DNA from: Thermoleophilia bacterium UBA2241 | GTDB taxonomy: Bacteria > Actinomycetota > Thermoleophilia > UBA2241 | NCBI GenBank assembly: GCA_002347645.1 | Contig: DDYF01000028.1 | Coordinates: 1 to 50,902 of the forward strand | Length of the DNA stretch: 50,902 bases | Direction: 5' to 3' | Shown: in pieces, positions 8,538 to 18,063 of the stretch | Layout of the letters: each line of letters starts with the position of its first letter | Numbering within the stretch: the first letter of the stretch is position 1 | Program-made: the position numbers and the translations under genes | Notes under the pieces: model-generated | Told to the model about the DNA's origin: nothing | The model's input: only the letters and a program-made list of their open reading frames with translations | The model's database searches: none

Positions 8538-8580
8538 GGGAGAGCCTCCGGCCGCCGCCTCAGCGGCCGGAGGCTCTCCC
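8538..8580 (-). terminator. 18-bp perfect hairpin between two surface-protein genes
   Basis: Bases 8538-8555 and 8563-8580 are perfectly complementary with a 7-base loop. It lies downstream of the NHL-repeat gene and upstream of the FG-GAP gene, both read leftward. It probably ends the first transcript and so separates the two genes. No U-run follows, as is common in GC-rich genomes. Confidence 0.75.
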
Positions 8581-8657
8581 GCGGCGCCCCGCCCGGCGGC
8601 GCGCCTCTGCGGCCGGTCGACGCGCCGCGCTCGTCTCCGCGCCTCAGCGCCTGCGCC

Positions 8658-10466
8658 TCACCTCACCGTCAGCCGCTTGGGCGCCCAGGTGCCCTTGTTG
8701 CCGGCGAGGTCGGTGGCGACCACCGTCCAGGTGTACACGCCGGCCGGCAGGTTGACGGCCAGCCTCTTGCTGTAGGCGTGCGCGACCGCCTGGAGCGACG
8801 AGTCCTTGGTCCCCAGGCTCACCGTCTTGACCACCTTGGTCTTCTTCTTGATGACCAGCTTGACAGTGCACGTGGGGGAGAGATCGTCCATGAGCAGGTA
8901 CTTGAACGTGGTCGTGGCATACCGGCGCACGATGGGCGCGTTCGTGGGGCGGGCCGAGGGGCCGTTGAGGTCGATGCGCACCTGCACCGACTTGGGGGCC
9001 TCCCGGTTGGGCACGTCCGCGCAGTTGTCCTGCGACCAGTACTGCAGCGTGTGGACCCCTGCCGTGTCGATGCGCACCACACCGTTCGCCGGCACCTCGG
9101 TCAGCCCGGCGCCGTCCAGATCGTAGTAGCTGTGGTCGACGCCGGAGCCGTAGTCGGACGCCGCGATGTCCGCGAACACGTACTGGTTGGTCCAGCGGGT
9201 CGGCATGCCGCTCACCGTGCTCCTCGGGGCGCGCGTGTCGACCTTGATGCGGAGGTTCATGTAGTGCCAGTTCGAGACCGAGTCGCCGGCTCCGATGATC
9301 GGCTTGAAGAAGCCGTCGTAGGCGTGCGTGGCGGCGTCGACGGGCACGGTGATGTGCCCGGAGTTCGTCCAGTCGACGGCGTCCAGACTCCAGCGCAGCC
9401 AGGGCATGGGCGTGTAGTCGTCGTCACCCCAGAAGGTCACGACGAACGGTTGGCTGTGCCACTCGCCGTCGTAGTCGTGGCGGAGGACGGGGGCCGTGTC
9501 GTCCCAGGCGAGCTTCTGCACGCGCATGGCCCAAGCGTCGGCGGCGAACAGGTCGCCGCGCGCGTTGGCGTCGATGCCGAACACGCGGGAGCCGAACTGG
9601 CCGTCGCCGGTGCCGGATCCGCTGTCCACGGTGCGGACGTACGTGGCGTTCGTGCCGTCGAAGGCGAACTCCTGGATCGTCGAGGCGTACGGCCCGTCGC
9701 CGTAGGACATGCCCACGAACACGCGGTCGTCGGGGCCTACGGCGACAGAGGTGGCCTCGACCGTGCCGCCGAGACCGACGCCGTCCGCGGGCCACTGCGC
9801 CAGGTAGCCGTTGCCGTTGGCATAGGAGTCGAACACCTCGATGCGGGCGCCGTAGCCGTCGGTCACGTAGAGGCGATCCTGCGAGTCGACGTCGAGGCCC
9901 CACACGCCGTTGAACTGCCCGTCTCCGGTCCCGGCGTCGCCGATGGTGCGCAGCCACGTGCCCGCGGGCTCGAACGCCTGGACGCGCCCGGTGTTGGCGT
10001 CGCCGACGTACAGCACTCCGTTGGAGTCGAACGCCAGGCCGGTCGCCTGGGAGAACTGCCCGTCGGCCCAGCCGAAGCCTCCGAACCGCCGCAGGTAGCG
10101 GCCGGACTCGTCGAAGACGCTCACGTAGTTGGTCTGCGCGTCGCTCACGTAGATGTCGCCGTTGGCGGCGGTCACTACGTCGAAGGGCAGCTCGAACTGC
10201 CCCGGGCCGTTGCCGTAGGTGCCGAACCCGAACAGCAGGGTGCCGTCGCTGGCGTACTTGCGCACGCCGCACGGGTCGGAGCCGTTCGCGAGCGTGACGA
10301 ACAGGCCGCCGTGGCCGTCGTGGTGGACGCCGCTGACCAGGTACTCGCCGAGGACCGGCCACTGATCGGCGTACACGTACCCCTCGGCTCGCGCCGAGAC
10401 CGGCATCAGCAGCAGCATCCCCAGTGCCGCCAGCACCACGAGCAGTCGCAGCTTGCACACGCGCAT
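8658..10466 (-). CDS. Secreted NHL-repeat protein with Ig-like C-terminus
   Basis: A 602-residue exported protein. The signal peptide runs from MRVCKLRLLVVLAALG to a cleavage site near ARAEG. About five or six NHL-type repeats follow through residue 320 or so, each of the form GDGQF...GLDVDSQDRLYVTD or a close variant, and should form a beta-propeller. The C-terminal half holds Ig-like segments (SWSLD-type SLDAVDWTNSG, DTARPRSTVSG-like DTRAPRSTVSG) and ends in VATDLAGNKGTWAPKRLTVR. I chose ATG 10466 because GGAGGGG sits just upstream. An ATG at 10478 is in frame but lacks a site. Likely cell-surface or extracellular, with no enzyme motif. Confidence 0.85.
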   Translation of the reverse strand: MRVCKLRLLVVLAALGMLLLMPVSARAEGYVYADQWPVLGEYLVSGVHHDGHGGLFVTLANGSDPCGVRKYASDGTLLFGFGTYGNGPGQFELPFDVVTAANGDIYVSDAQTNYVSVFDESGRYLRRFGGFGWADGQFSQATGLAFDSNGVLYVGDANTGRVQAFEPAGTWLRTIGDAGTGDGQFNGVWGLDVDSQDRLYVTDGYGARIEVFDSYANGNGYLAQWPADGVGLGGTVEATSVAVGPDDRVFVGMSYGDGPYASTIQEFAFDGTNATYVRTVDSGSGTGDGQFGSRVFGIDANARGDLFAADAWAMRVQKLAWDDTAPVLRHDYDGEWHSQPFVVTFWGDDDYTPMPWLRWSLDAVDWTNSGHITVPVDAATHAYDGFFKPIIGAGDSVSNWHYMNLRIKVDTRAPRSTVSGMPTRWTNQYVFADIAASDYGSGVDHSYYDLDGAGLTEVPANGVVRIDTAGVHTLQYWSQDNCADVPNREAPKSVQVRIDLNGPSARPTNAPIVRRYATTTFKYLLMDDLSPTCTVKLVIKKKTKVVKTVSLGTKDSSLQAVAHAYSKRLAVNLPAGVYTWTVVATDLAGNKGTWAPKRLTVR

Positions 10467-10627
10467 GATCCCCTCCATGACTCAATCGATGTGACGGGTT
10501 GATTCTAACGCCACAGCGGGCGCGGAGCCTGCGGCCGCAGTGAGGGCACGGCATCGGTCACGCCGCCGCCAACAGGACGACGCCCTTCAGCGTCTAATGT
10601 GCAGAGGACCGTTCCAAGGCGGGGGGC

Positions 10628-11221
10628 ATCACGAGTCTCGAGCAGGCACAGAGCACGGAGCCGACCGCCTCCGGGAGCGAGGTCTCGAGCCGGACGATCG
10701 CCTCGGCGGCGGCCGGCCGGCACCTCGCCTTCGAGCTGATCGTCCGCGAGTACGACGAGCGCCTCAGGGCCTTCGCCTACGGGTTGCTCCGCGATCGCGG
10801 CGCCATGGACGACGTCCTGCAGGAGGTCTATCTCAAGGCCTACCGGGCACTGCCCGGCTTCCGCGGCGAGAGCAGGCTCAGCACCTGGCTGCTGCGCATC
10901 GCCTACACGACGTGCATCTCGCAGCTTCGCACCGCAGGACGTGAAGCGCCGCTCGCCGCGGATCCCGTCGAGCCCGGCGAGGATGCCATCCCACTCGAGG
11001 AGCTCGTCGAGCGGATCAGCCTGCGCGGCCAGCTGGCGGCGGCGCTGGCGACGTTGCCCGCGGAGCTGAGCGCCTGCCTGCTGCTCGTCTATCGCGAGGG
11101 CCTGACCTACGAGGAGACGGCGTCCGTCCTCGGCGTCGCGCGAGGGACCGTCGGCTGGCGCCTGCACGAGGCGCGCAAACGGCTGGCAGGCGCCCTGGAG
11201 GAGGTGTCAAGCCGTGTCTGA
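10628..11221 (+). CDS. ECF-type RNA polymerase sigma factor
   Basis: Sigma-70 family, extracytoplasmic-function type. Region 2 is visible in YDERLRAFAYGLLRD and DDVLQEVYLKAYRALPGF ... STWLLRIAYTTCI. Region 4 follows as LPAELSACLLLVYREGLTYE and VARGTVGWRLHEARKRL. The start is a puzzle: the frame is open from the TAA at 10595, yet no ATG, GTG or TTG occurs in it until TTG 10784, inside region 2. The 5' coordinate given here (an ATC after a purine-rich AAGGCGGGGGG) is a placeholder. A one-base change in the six-G run at 10621-10626 would bring upstream ATG 10597 or GTG 10599 into frame. The gene overlaps the anti-sigma gene by 8 bases. Confidence 0.8.
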   Translation: MTSLEQAQSTEPTASGSEVSSRTIASAAAGRHLAFELIVREYDERLRAFAYGLLRDRGAMDDVLQEVYLKAYRALPGFRGESRLSTWLLRIAYTTCISQLRTAGREAPLAADPVEPGEDAIPLEELVERISLRGQLAAALATLPAELSACLLLVYREGLTYEETASVLGVARGTVGWRLHEARKRLAGALEEVSSRV

Positions 11222-12011
11222 GACAGCCGAACGCGAGTTCACCGAGCTCCTGCGGCGCGAGACCGAACCGCCCGAGCACGGCAGGGGCTTCGAGGACCGC
11301 CTCCGGGTGGGCCTCTCCGCCGTCGACAGGGAGCTGGGCCGCGAGCGTTGTGAGCGGCGGCGCCCATGGCGACGATTCGCGCTGCTCGCGGCGGCTCTGG
11401 TCGCCCTCGGCGTCGCGGTCCCCGCCCTCTTGCTCAGCGGCTCCTCGTCGGCGCCGACCTCTGCCGAGCTGGCCGCCATCGGCGACGTCGTTCAGCGGTG
11501 GGAGGACGTCGACTTCCTGCCCTGGCCTCGGGGGTACTACGGCGCGGACCGCCTTCCGGAGGCCGTCCACGAGGAGATGGCGGCGCGCAGGCTGGCCGTA
11601 GCCGAGGCGATCGGCACCGGGGAGTTCCTCGAGACCTACGACGTGACGAGAGACCACGCGGGCACGCTCGAGGAGTTCCACAAGGGCGGCGAGCCCATCG
11701 TCGTCGAGGCCCACCAGCGCGTGCTCGAGGTCACCTACGAACGTACCGAGCTCGACGGCGACGTGATCGTTCGCGTCCGTACGTGGGACGGCGAAGTGAG
11801 CGCCTTCTGGGACGAGGAGCGGCAGCGCCTCACGCACCCCGAGAAGATCGACGGCATCGCAGTCTACGAGTACACGGTGCGGCGCACCGACGAGGGATGG
11901 AAGCTCGTGAGCAGGCGCCAGATCGAGATCTACGGCGACGCCTCGACCGACCAGTTCGGCCCGGACACCCCGCACGAGCAGGAGCCACAGCCCATCGACG
12001 CTGACGACTGA
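11214..12011 (+). CDS. Membrane anti-sigma factor (putative)
   Basis: A 265-residue single-span membrane protein encoded directly after, and overlapping by 8 bases, the ECF sigma gene. That arrangement is typical of sigma/anti-sigma pairs. The cytoplasmic N-terminus (1-50) is rich in Glu and Arg. One transmembrane helix spans about 55-74 (FALLAAALVALGVAVPALLL). The outer domain of about 190 residues has no recognised family, but shows the strand-rich look of an NTF2/Mce-like fold (VLEVTYERTELDGDVIVRVR, VRRTDEGWKLVSRRQIEIYG). No HxxxCxxC zinc motif is present, so it is not a ZAS-type anti-sigma. Function is inferred from position and topology. Confidence 0.7.
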   Translation: MSETAEREFTELLRRETEPPEHGRGFEDRLRVGLSAVDRELGRERCERRRPWRRFALLAAALVALGVAVPALLLSGSSSAPTSAELAAIGDVVQRWEDVDFLPWPRGYYGADRLPEAVHEEMAARRLAVAEAIGTGEFLETYDVTRDHAGTLEEFHKGGEPIVVEAHQRVLEVTYERTELDGDVIVRVRTWDGEVSAFWDEERQRLTHPEKIDGIAVYEYTVRRTDEGWKLVSRRQIEIYGDASTDQFGPDTPHEQEPQPIDADD

Positions 12012-12047
12012 GGCCGGCGAGGACCTGGACGCGCCGCCGGATACGAC

Positions 12048-12080
12048 GGGGGGCCGGGCGCCTGCGGCGCCCGGCCCCCC
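12048..12080. terminator. 15-bp perfect hairpin between convergent genes
   Basis: Bases 12048-12062 pair perfectly with 12066-12080 around a TGC loop. It lies between the anti-sigma stop at 12011 (+) and the DUF5679 stop at 12109 (-). It can work in both directions as a bidirectional terminator. Confidence 0.85.
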
Positions 12081-12108
12081 GGGATCCGTCACAAAGCGGC
12101 GTCAGGCC

Positions 12109-12258
12109 TTACTTGCTCTTCCCGATCTTGAACATCTTCGTGCCACAGTTCGGGCACACACCCTGAGTCGCAGGCTTGCCGTTCTTCATCGTGACCTGCT
12201 TCTCGTCCTTCATGACCCTCTTGGCGCGACACTTCACACAATAGGCCTCGGTCGCCAT
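12109..12258 (-). CDS. DUF5679 zinc-ribbon mini-protein
   Basis: A 49-residue protein, MATEAYCVKC... to ...KIGKSK, with two CxxC knuckles (Cys7/Cys10 and Cys35/Cys38) that should bind one zinc. It matches the DUF5679 family, small proteins common in actinobacteria and Chloroflexi whose function is unknown. A longer frame exists, but ATG 12258 has an ideal AAAGGAG eight bases upstream. A promoter is visible on the same strand. It is monocistronic and convergent with the sigma/anti-sigma pair. Confidence 0.85.
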   Translation of the reverse strand: MATEAYCVKCRAKRVMKDEKQVTMKNGKPATQGVCPNCGTKMFKIGKSK

Positions 12259-12316
12259 GCGGTCTCCTTTCGTGCCCCTCGCGGGCGGGTGCCCCGCCCC
12301 CCAAACGGTCGCGCGC

Positions 12317-12345
12317 AGTATACGCTCGCAGCAACGGGGGCGCAA
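12317..12345 (-). promoter_or_regulatory. Promoter of the DUF5679 gene
   Basis: On the complement strand TTGCGC (complement of 12340-12345) is followed after 17 bases by TATACT (complement of 12317-12322), giving a leader of about 50 bases. This is one of the clearest sigma-70-like promoters in the window. Confidence 0.6.
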
Positions 12346-12402
12346 CGAGCCTGCGCCGAGGCTGGCGCGAGCCTGCGACGGGCGCCCCGGCGGCCGCGCC
12401 AG

Positions 12403-12431
12403 TTGCCGTCACGGCCGCCGGTTGGTACAAC
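12403..12431 (+). promoter_or_regulatory. Candidate glnA promoter
   Basis: TTGCCG at 12403-12408 and TACAAC at 12426-12431 are 17 bases apart. The transcript would start near 12438 and carry the 12448-12472 hairpin in its leader. No GlnR-type operator was recognised by eye. Confidence 0.45.
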
Positions 12432-12447
12432 CTCCGCATAGCGACAG

Positions 12448-12472
12448 CCGCGGGCGCCTCCGGCGCCCGCGG
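12448..12472 (+). promoter_or_regulatory. 11-bp hairpin in the glnA leader
   Basis: CCGCGGGCGCC (12448-12458) pairs perfectly with 12462-12472 around TCC. It ends 18 bases before the AAAGG of glnA. It is in the right place to act as a leader structure that affects translation or transcription of glnA, but no regulatory family was recognised. Confidence 0.45.
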
Positions 12473-12501
12473 CCACGGACACCCGGCCTGAAAGGATGAC
12501 G

Positions 12502-13830
12502 ATGGATCAGGAGCTCCAGGCCACGATCCGGACGCGTGTCGCCGACGAGAACGTCAAGCACATCCAGCTCTGGTTCACCGACATCCTCGGGAACCTCAAG
12601 ATGGTCGAGGTCCCCGACCGCCAGCTGGACAGCGTCCTCGAGAGCGGCGCCCCCTTCGACGGCTCGTCGATCGCCGGCTACGCCGAGGTCGAAGAGTCGG
12701 ACATCGTGGCGATGCCCGATTGGACGACCTTCAAGGTGCTGCCGTGGTCGCAGAACCACGAGCGCACGGCGTTCGTGTTCTGCGACATCCTCGACCGCAA
12801 CTACCAGCCGTACGAAGGCGACCCGCGCTGGATCCTGCGCCGCCAGCTGAAGCGCGCCGCTGACATGGGCCTTGAGTTCCACGTCGGCCCCGAGCTCGAG
12901 TACTTCTACTTCAAGAACGGAGACGGGCCCGAGCTCACCGACGAGGGCGGCTACTTCGACGTCCTCCCCGCCGACCTGGGCAACGACCTGCGCAAACAGA
13001 CGATGCGCACGCTCGACCGGCTCGACATCCCGATGGAAGCGTCGCACCACGAGGTCGCGCCGTCGCAGCACGAGATCGACCCGCACTACGACGAGGCCCT
13101 GGTGATGGCCGACCGGGTGATGGTCTGCCGCCTGATCGTCAAGGAGGTCGCGGCCCACAACGGCGTCCACGCGACCTTCATGCCCAAGCCCCTGCACGGC
13201 GTGAACGGCAGCGGCATGCACGTCCACCAGTCGCTCTTCCGCGGCGCGGACAACGCCTTCTTCGACGCCGGTGACCCGAACCACCTCTCGGACCTCGGCA
13301 AGGGGTTCATCGCCGGCCAGTTGCACCACATGCGCGAGATCTGCGCGGTGCTCAACCAGTGGGTCAACAGCTTCAAGCGCCTGGTGCCGGGTTTCGAGGC
13401 GCCGGTCTACGTGAGCTGGGCGCACCGCAACCGCACGGCGCTCATCCGCGTGCCGCTCTACATCCAGGGCAAGGAGAGCACGGTGCGCGCCGAGCTGCGT
13501 AACCCCGACCCGGCAGCCAACCCGTACCTGGCGTTCGCCGTCATGCTGGCCGCCGGCCTCGAGGGCATCGAGAAGGGCTACGAGCTGCCGCCCGGCGTGG
13601 AGCCGAACATCTACGCGATGGCCGCCGAGGAGCGCGAGGCGGCCGGGCTCACGATGCTGCCCAACAACCTCTACGAGGCGATCACCGAGACGCAGAAGAG
13701 CGAGCTGGTCCGGCGCGCGCTGGGCGAGCACGCGTTCGAGCGTTTCGTCACCAACAAGCTCAACGAGTGGTACGAGTACCGCGAGCAGGTGACCGACTTC
13801 GAGATCGAGCGCTACTTCTCGGTGCTCTGA
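12502..13830 (+). CDS. glnA: Glutamine synthetase, type I
   Basis: Joins ammonia to glutamate with ATP in the cytoplasm. At 442 residues it has the short GSI-alpha length seen in Bacillus. It shows the beta-grasp N-domain (FDGSSIAGY), the glutamate/metal ligands in VGPELEYFYF, ATP-loop residues (GMHVHQSLF), NRTALIRVP and the RNPDPAANPYLAF segment. The C-terminus lacks the NLYDLPPEE-type adenylylation loop, so feedback control rather than adenylylation is expected. I place the start at the second ATG (12502), six bases after AAAGG. The ATG at 12496 touches the ribosome site. Its TGA overlaps the nadE start by one base. Confidence 0.95.
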   Translation: MDQELQATIRTRVADENVKHIQLWFTDILGNLKMVEVPDRQLDSVLESGAPFDGSSIAGYAEVEESDIVAMPDWTTFKVLPWSQNHERTAFVFCDILDRNYQPYEGDPRWILRRQLKRAADMGLEFHVGPELEYFYFKNGDGPELTDEGGYFDVLPADLGNDLRKQTMRTLDRLDIPMEASHHEVAPSQHEIDPHYDEALVMADRVMVCRLIVKEVAAHNGVHATFMPKPLHGVNGSGMHVHQSLFRGADNAFFDAGDPNHLSDLGKGFIAGQLHHMREICAVLNQWVNSFKRLVPGFEAPVYVSWAHRNRTALIRVPLYIQGKESTVRAELRNPDPAANPYLAFAVMLAAGLEGIEKGYELPPGVEPNIYAMAAEEREAAGLTMLPNNLYEAITETQKSELVRRALGEHAFERFVTNKLNEWYEYREQVTDFEIERYFSVL

Positions 13831-14570
13831 TGGACGCGACGCTGCTCGCCGAACACCTGACGGCCTGGCTGCGCCGCGAGATCGAGGCCCGCAAGGGCAG
13901 GGGCGCCGTGCTCGGCCTCTCCGGCGGCATCGACTCGGCCGTCGTGGCGGCGCTCGCGCAGCGCGCGTTCCCCGACGGCACCCTGTGCGTGCTCATGCCC
14001 TGCCACAGCGACCCGGCCGATGCCGACGACGCCATGGTCGTGGCGCAGCACTACGGGCTGCGGACCTTGACCGTCGACCTGAGCGCCGCCTACGACGAGG
14101 TGGTCGCGGCCCTGGGCCGCGCCGCGTCGGAGCTTCCGGACCACCGCCTCGCCACGGCCAACGTCAAACCGCGCCTGCGCATGATCACGCTGTACGCGTT
14201 CGCGAACCTGCACGGCTACCGCGTGCTCGGCACCGGCAACCTCGACGAGCTCACGATCGGCTACTTCACGAAGTACGGGGACGGCGGCGCCGACCTGCTG
14301 CCGCTGGGCAGCCTCACGAAGGGCGAGGTCCGCGACCTCGCCGGCGCGCTGGGCATGCCGCAGCGCATCATCGAGAAGCCGCCGTCCGCCGGGCTTTGGG
14401 CGGGCCAGACCGACGAGGGCGAGATGGGGCTGACCTACGAGCACCTCGACGCCTTCATGCGCGGCGGCGAGGTGCCGGCGGACGTGCGGGCGCGCATCGA
14501 GGCGCTGCGCGACGCCAGCGCCCACAAGCGCGCCCTCCCGAAGGTCGCACCGCTGCCCGGCGCGGGCTGA
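13830..14570 (+). CDS. nadE: NAD+ synthetase, ammonia-dependent type
   Basis: Amidates deamido-NAD to NAD using ATP and ammonia. It has 246 residues. The ATP pyrophosphatase P-loop LSGGIDSAVVAAL is near residues 31-43. NVKPRLRM, GTGNLDELTIGYFTKYGDGG and KPPSAGLWAGQTDE follow, matching the short archaeal/bacterial NadE without a nitrilase glutaminase domain. It therefore depends on free ammonia. The start ATG at 13830 overlaps the glnA stop by one base (TGATG), so the two are translationally coupled. Its last 20 bases and stop are part of a 25-base tandem duplication. Confidence 0.92.
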   Translation: MDATLLAEHLTAWLRREIEARKGRGAVLGLSGGIDSAVVAALAQRAFPDGTLCVLMPCHSDPADADDAMVVAQHYGLRTLTVDLSAAYDEVVAALGRAASELPDHRLATANVKPRLRMITLYAFANLHGYRVLGTGNLDELTIGYFTKYGDGGADLLPLGSLTKGEVRDLAGALGMPQRIIEKPPSAGLWAGQTDEGEMGLTYEHLDAFMRGGEVPADVRARIEALRDASAHKRALPKVAPLPGAG

Positions 14571-14600
14571 CGCGCCGCTGCCCGGCGCGGGCTGACGCGC
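14551..14600 (+). repeat. 25-bp perfect tandem duplication over the nadE stop
   Basis: Bases 14551-14575 and 14576-14600 are identical. The first copy contains the last codons and TGA of nadE. Each copy contains a 7-bp hairpin (14558-14577 and 14583-14602) that could serve in termination. The second copy also supplies a CTGACG that is correctly spaced as the -35 element of lysC. Confidence 0.9.
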
Positions 14601-14620
14601 CGCGGGGCCTCCGGTAGACT
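14592..14620 (+). promoter_or_regulatory. Candidate lysC promoter
   Basis: CTGACG at 14592-14597 and TAGACT at 14615-14620 have a 17-base spacer. Transcription would begin near 14627, twenty bases before the GTG start, with GGAGG inside the leader. The -35 element lies in the second copy of the tandem duplication. Confidence 0.5.
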
Positions 14621-14646
14621 AGAGCGCCGGTCCCCTGGAGGTCCTC

Positions 14647-15917
<1,271 letters not shown>

Positions 15918-15918
<1 letters not shown>

Positions 15919-16937
15919 TGGCCGCCCGCGACTACACCGTCGCCATCGCCGGCGCCACCGGCGTCGTCGGCGGCACCGTCCGCCGTATCCTCGAGGAACG
16001 CGACTTCCCCGTCGCCGAGCTGCGCGCCCTGGCGAGCGAACGCTCGGCCGGCCGCCGCTTGCCGTTCAAGGGCGGCGAGGTCGAGGTGCGCCGGCTCGAC
16101 GCGAGCGCCTTCGCCGGCGTCGACCTCGCCTTCTTCGCCGCCGGCGGCGACGTGAGCCGCGAGTACGTGCGCGTCGCGGCCGACGCCGGCGCCATCGTCA
16201 TCGACAAGTCGAGCGCCTTCCGCGGCGACCCGGACGTGCCGCTCGTCGTCCCCGAGGTCAACCCCGAGCACCTCGACGCGCACAAGGGCGTCATCGCGAC
16301 CCCGAACTGCTCGACCATCCAGATGGTCGTCGCCCTCAAGCCCATCTACGACGCCGCCGGCATCGAGCGCGTCGTCGTCAGTACCTACCAGTCGGTCTCG
16401 GGCAGCGGGCAGGGAGGCATCGCTGCCCTCGACACACAGGCTCACGCGTGGGCGCAGGGCGAGGACGTCGGACCGCAGTTCTATCCCCACCAGATCGCGT
16501 TCAACCTCCTGCCGCACATCGACAGCTTCCTGCCCTCCGGCTACACCAAGGAGGAGCAGAAGATGGTCGACGAGACGGTGAAGATCTTCGCTGACCCCGA
16601 TCTCAAGGTCACCGCGACCTGTGTGCGCGTGCCGGTCTTCGGCGCCCACAGCGAGGCGGTCAACGTGCAGACGAAGCGCAAGCTGGGCGCCGCCGAGGCG
16701 CGCGCCGTCCTCGCCGCCGCGCCGGGCATCGAGGTCGTCGACGTCCCCGCCGAGCTCGCCTACCCCATGCCGCTCGAGGCCGAGGGCAAGGACCCCGTCT
16801 ACGTCGGCAGGGTGCGCGAGGACCCGACGATCGTCAATGGGCTCGACCTGTGGGTGGTGGCCGACAACCTGCGCAAGGGGGCCGCGCTCAACGCGGTGCA
16901 GATCGCCGAAGAGCTCGTACGCCGCGGCCTTCTCTGA
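15918..16937 (+). CDS. asd: Aspartate-semialdehyde dehydrogenase
   Basis: Reduces aspartyl phosphate to aspartate semialdehyde with NADPH, the step after LysC. It has 339 residues. The NADP loop GATGVVGGT is at 12-20. The catalytic cysteine is Cys131 in TPNCSTIQ. The QSVSGSGQGG loop and the VRVPVFGAHSEAV segment with the active-site His are present. The start ATG overlaps the lysC stop by one base, so lysC-asd is a coupled operon, as in many actinobacteria. Confidence 0.95.
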
Positions 16938-16950
16938 CCGCCCGCACGGG

Positions 16951-16964
16951 TATACTCAGCGCGC
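16951..16964 (+). promoter_or_regulatory. -10 element implying a leaderless trxB mRNA
   Basis: TATACT at 16951-16956 ends 8 bases before the trxB ATG. That would place the transcription start at or next to the start codon. No Shine-Dalgarno precedes trxB. The -35 region is weak. Confidence 0.5.
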
Positions 16965-18044
16965 ATGGGGCTCGACATCCGCATCAATCTGCCCAAGCCG
17001 GGCGAGACCGAGACGTACGACGTCGTCATCGTGGGCGCAGGCCCGGCCGGCCTCACGGCCGGCATCTACTGCGCCCGCGGCCGCCGGTCCACGCTCGTCC
17101 TCGAGCGCAACATGGCCGGCGGCCAGATCGCCCTCACCGAGCTGGTCGAGAACTACCCCGGCTTCCCCGAGGGTATCTCGGGCTTCGACCTCGCCGACCG
17201 CATGAAGCGCCAGGCGGCGCAGTTCGGCGCGGAGCTGCGCGAGATCACGACGGTCGCCTCGCTCCAGCCCGAGCCCGACGGCTGCTTCAGCATCACGACC
17301 GACCAGGAGCGCGTCCGCGCCCGCGCCGTCATCCTTTCGCCGGGGGTCGAGGCAAAGCGCTCCGGCATCCCCGGCGAGGCCGAGTTCGTCGGGCGCGGCG
17401 TCTCGTGGTGCGCGACGTGCGACGGCGCCCTCTACAAGGGCCGCACGGTCGCCGTCGTCGGCGGCGGCGACTCGGCCGTCGAAGAGGGCATGTTCCTCAC
17501 CAAGTTCGCCGACAAGGTCTACCTGGTGCACCGTCGCGACGAGCTCCGCGCCGAGAAGATCGCCCAGGAGCGCGCCTTCGCCAACCCCAAGATGGAGTTC
17601 GTCTGGGACTCGGTCCCGCGCCGCATCGCCGGCAGCCAGATGGTGGAGGCGCTCGACGTGCAGAACGTCAAGACCCAGGAGGTCAGGACGCTGCCCGTCA
17701 ACGGGGTCTTCTTCTACATCGGCCAGGTGCCCAACACGGCGTTCCTGCAGGGCGTGGTCGAACGTGACGAGGCCGGCTACATCCGCACCGACGACCTCAT
17801 GCGCACCTCGCTCTGCGGCGTCTTCGCCTGCGGCGACGCGCGCAGCAACCCCCTCAAGCAGATCGCCATGGCCGTCGGCGACGGTTCTCTGGCCGCCGTC
17901 CAGGCACAGCGCTACCTCGACGAGCTCGACTGCTCGCTGCCCGGCGCCGGCGAGCACCGGCCCGCCTGGGGCGGCCCCGTCGCGGTGAAGGCGGAGGCCG
18001 CCGGGCCCTCCCCGGCCGCGCCCGCCGGGCCTGCGACCCCCTGA
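16965..18044 (+). CDS. trxB: Thioredoxin reductase
   Basis: FAD/NADPH flavoenzyme that reduces thioredoxin. It has 359 residues. The FAD loop GAGPAG is at 24-29, the redox disulfide in WCATCDG (Cys149/Cys152), the NADPH loop GGGDSAVEEG at about 166-175, and the C-terminal FAD contact in GVFACGD. The last 30 residues are an Ala/Pro-rich tail beyond the usual end of the family. It is followed 19 bases later by trxA, so the pair forms a thioredoxin system operon. Start ATG 16965 has no Shine-Dalgarno but a well-placed -10. Confidence 0.95.
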   Translation: MGLDIRINLPKPGETETYDVVIVGAGPAGLTAGIYCARGRRSTLVLERNMAGGQIALTELVENYPGFPEGISGFDLADRMKRQAAQFGAELREITTVASLQPEPDGCFSITTDQERVRARAVILSPGVEAKRSGIPGEAEFVGRGVSWCATCDGALYKGRTVAVVGGGDSAVEEGMFLTKFADKVYLVHRRDELRAEKIAQERAFANPKMEFVWDSVPRRIAGSQMVEALDVQNVKTQEVRTLPVNGVFFYIGQVPNTAFLQGVVERDEAGYIRTDDLMRTSLCGVFACGDARSNPLKQIAMAVGDGSLAAVQAQRYLDELDCSLPGAGEHRPAWGGPVAVKAEAAGPSPAAPAGPATP

Positions 18045-18063
18045 CCTACGAGAGGAGCACGAC

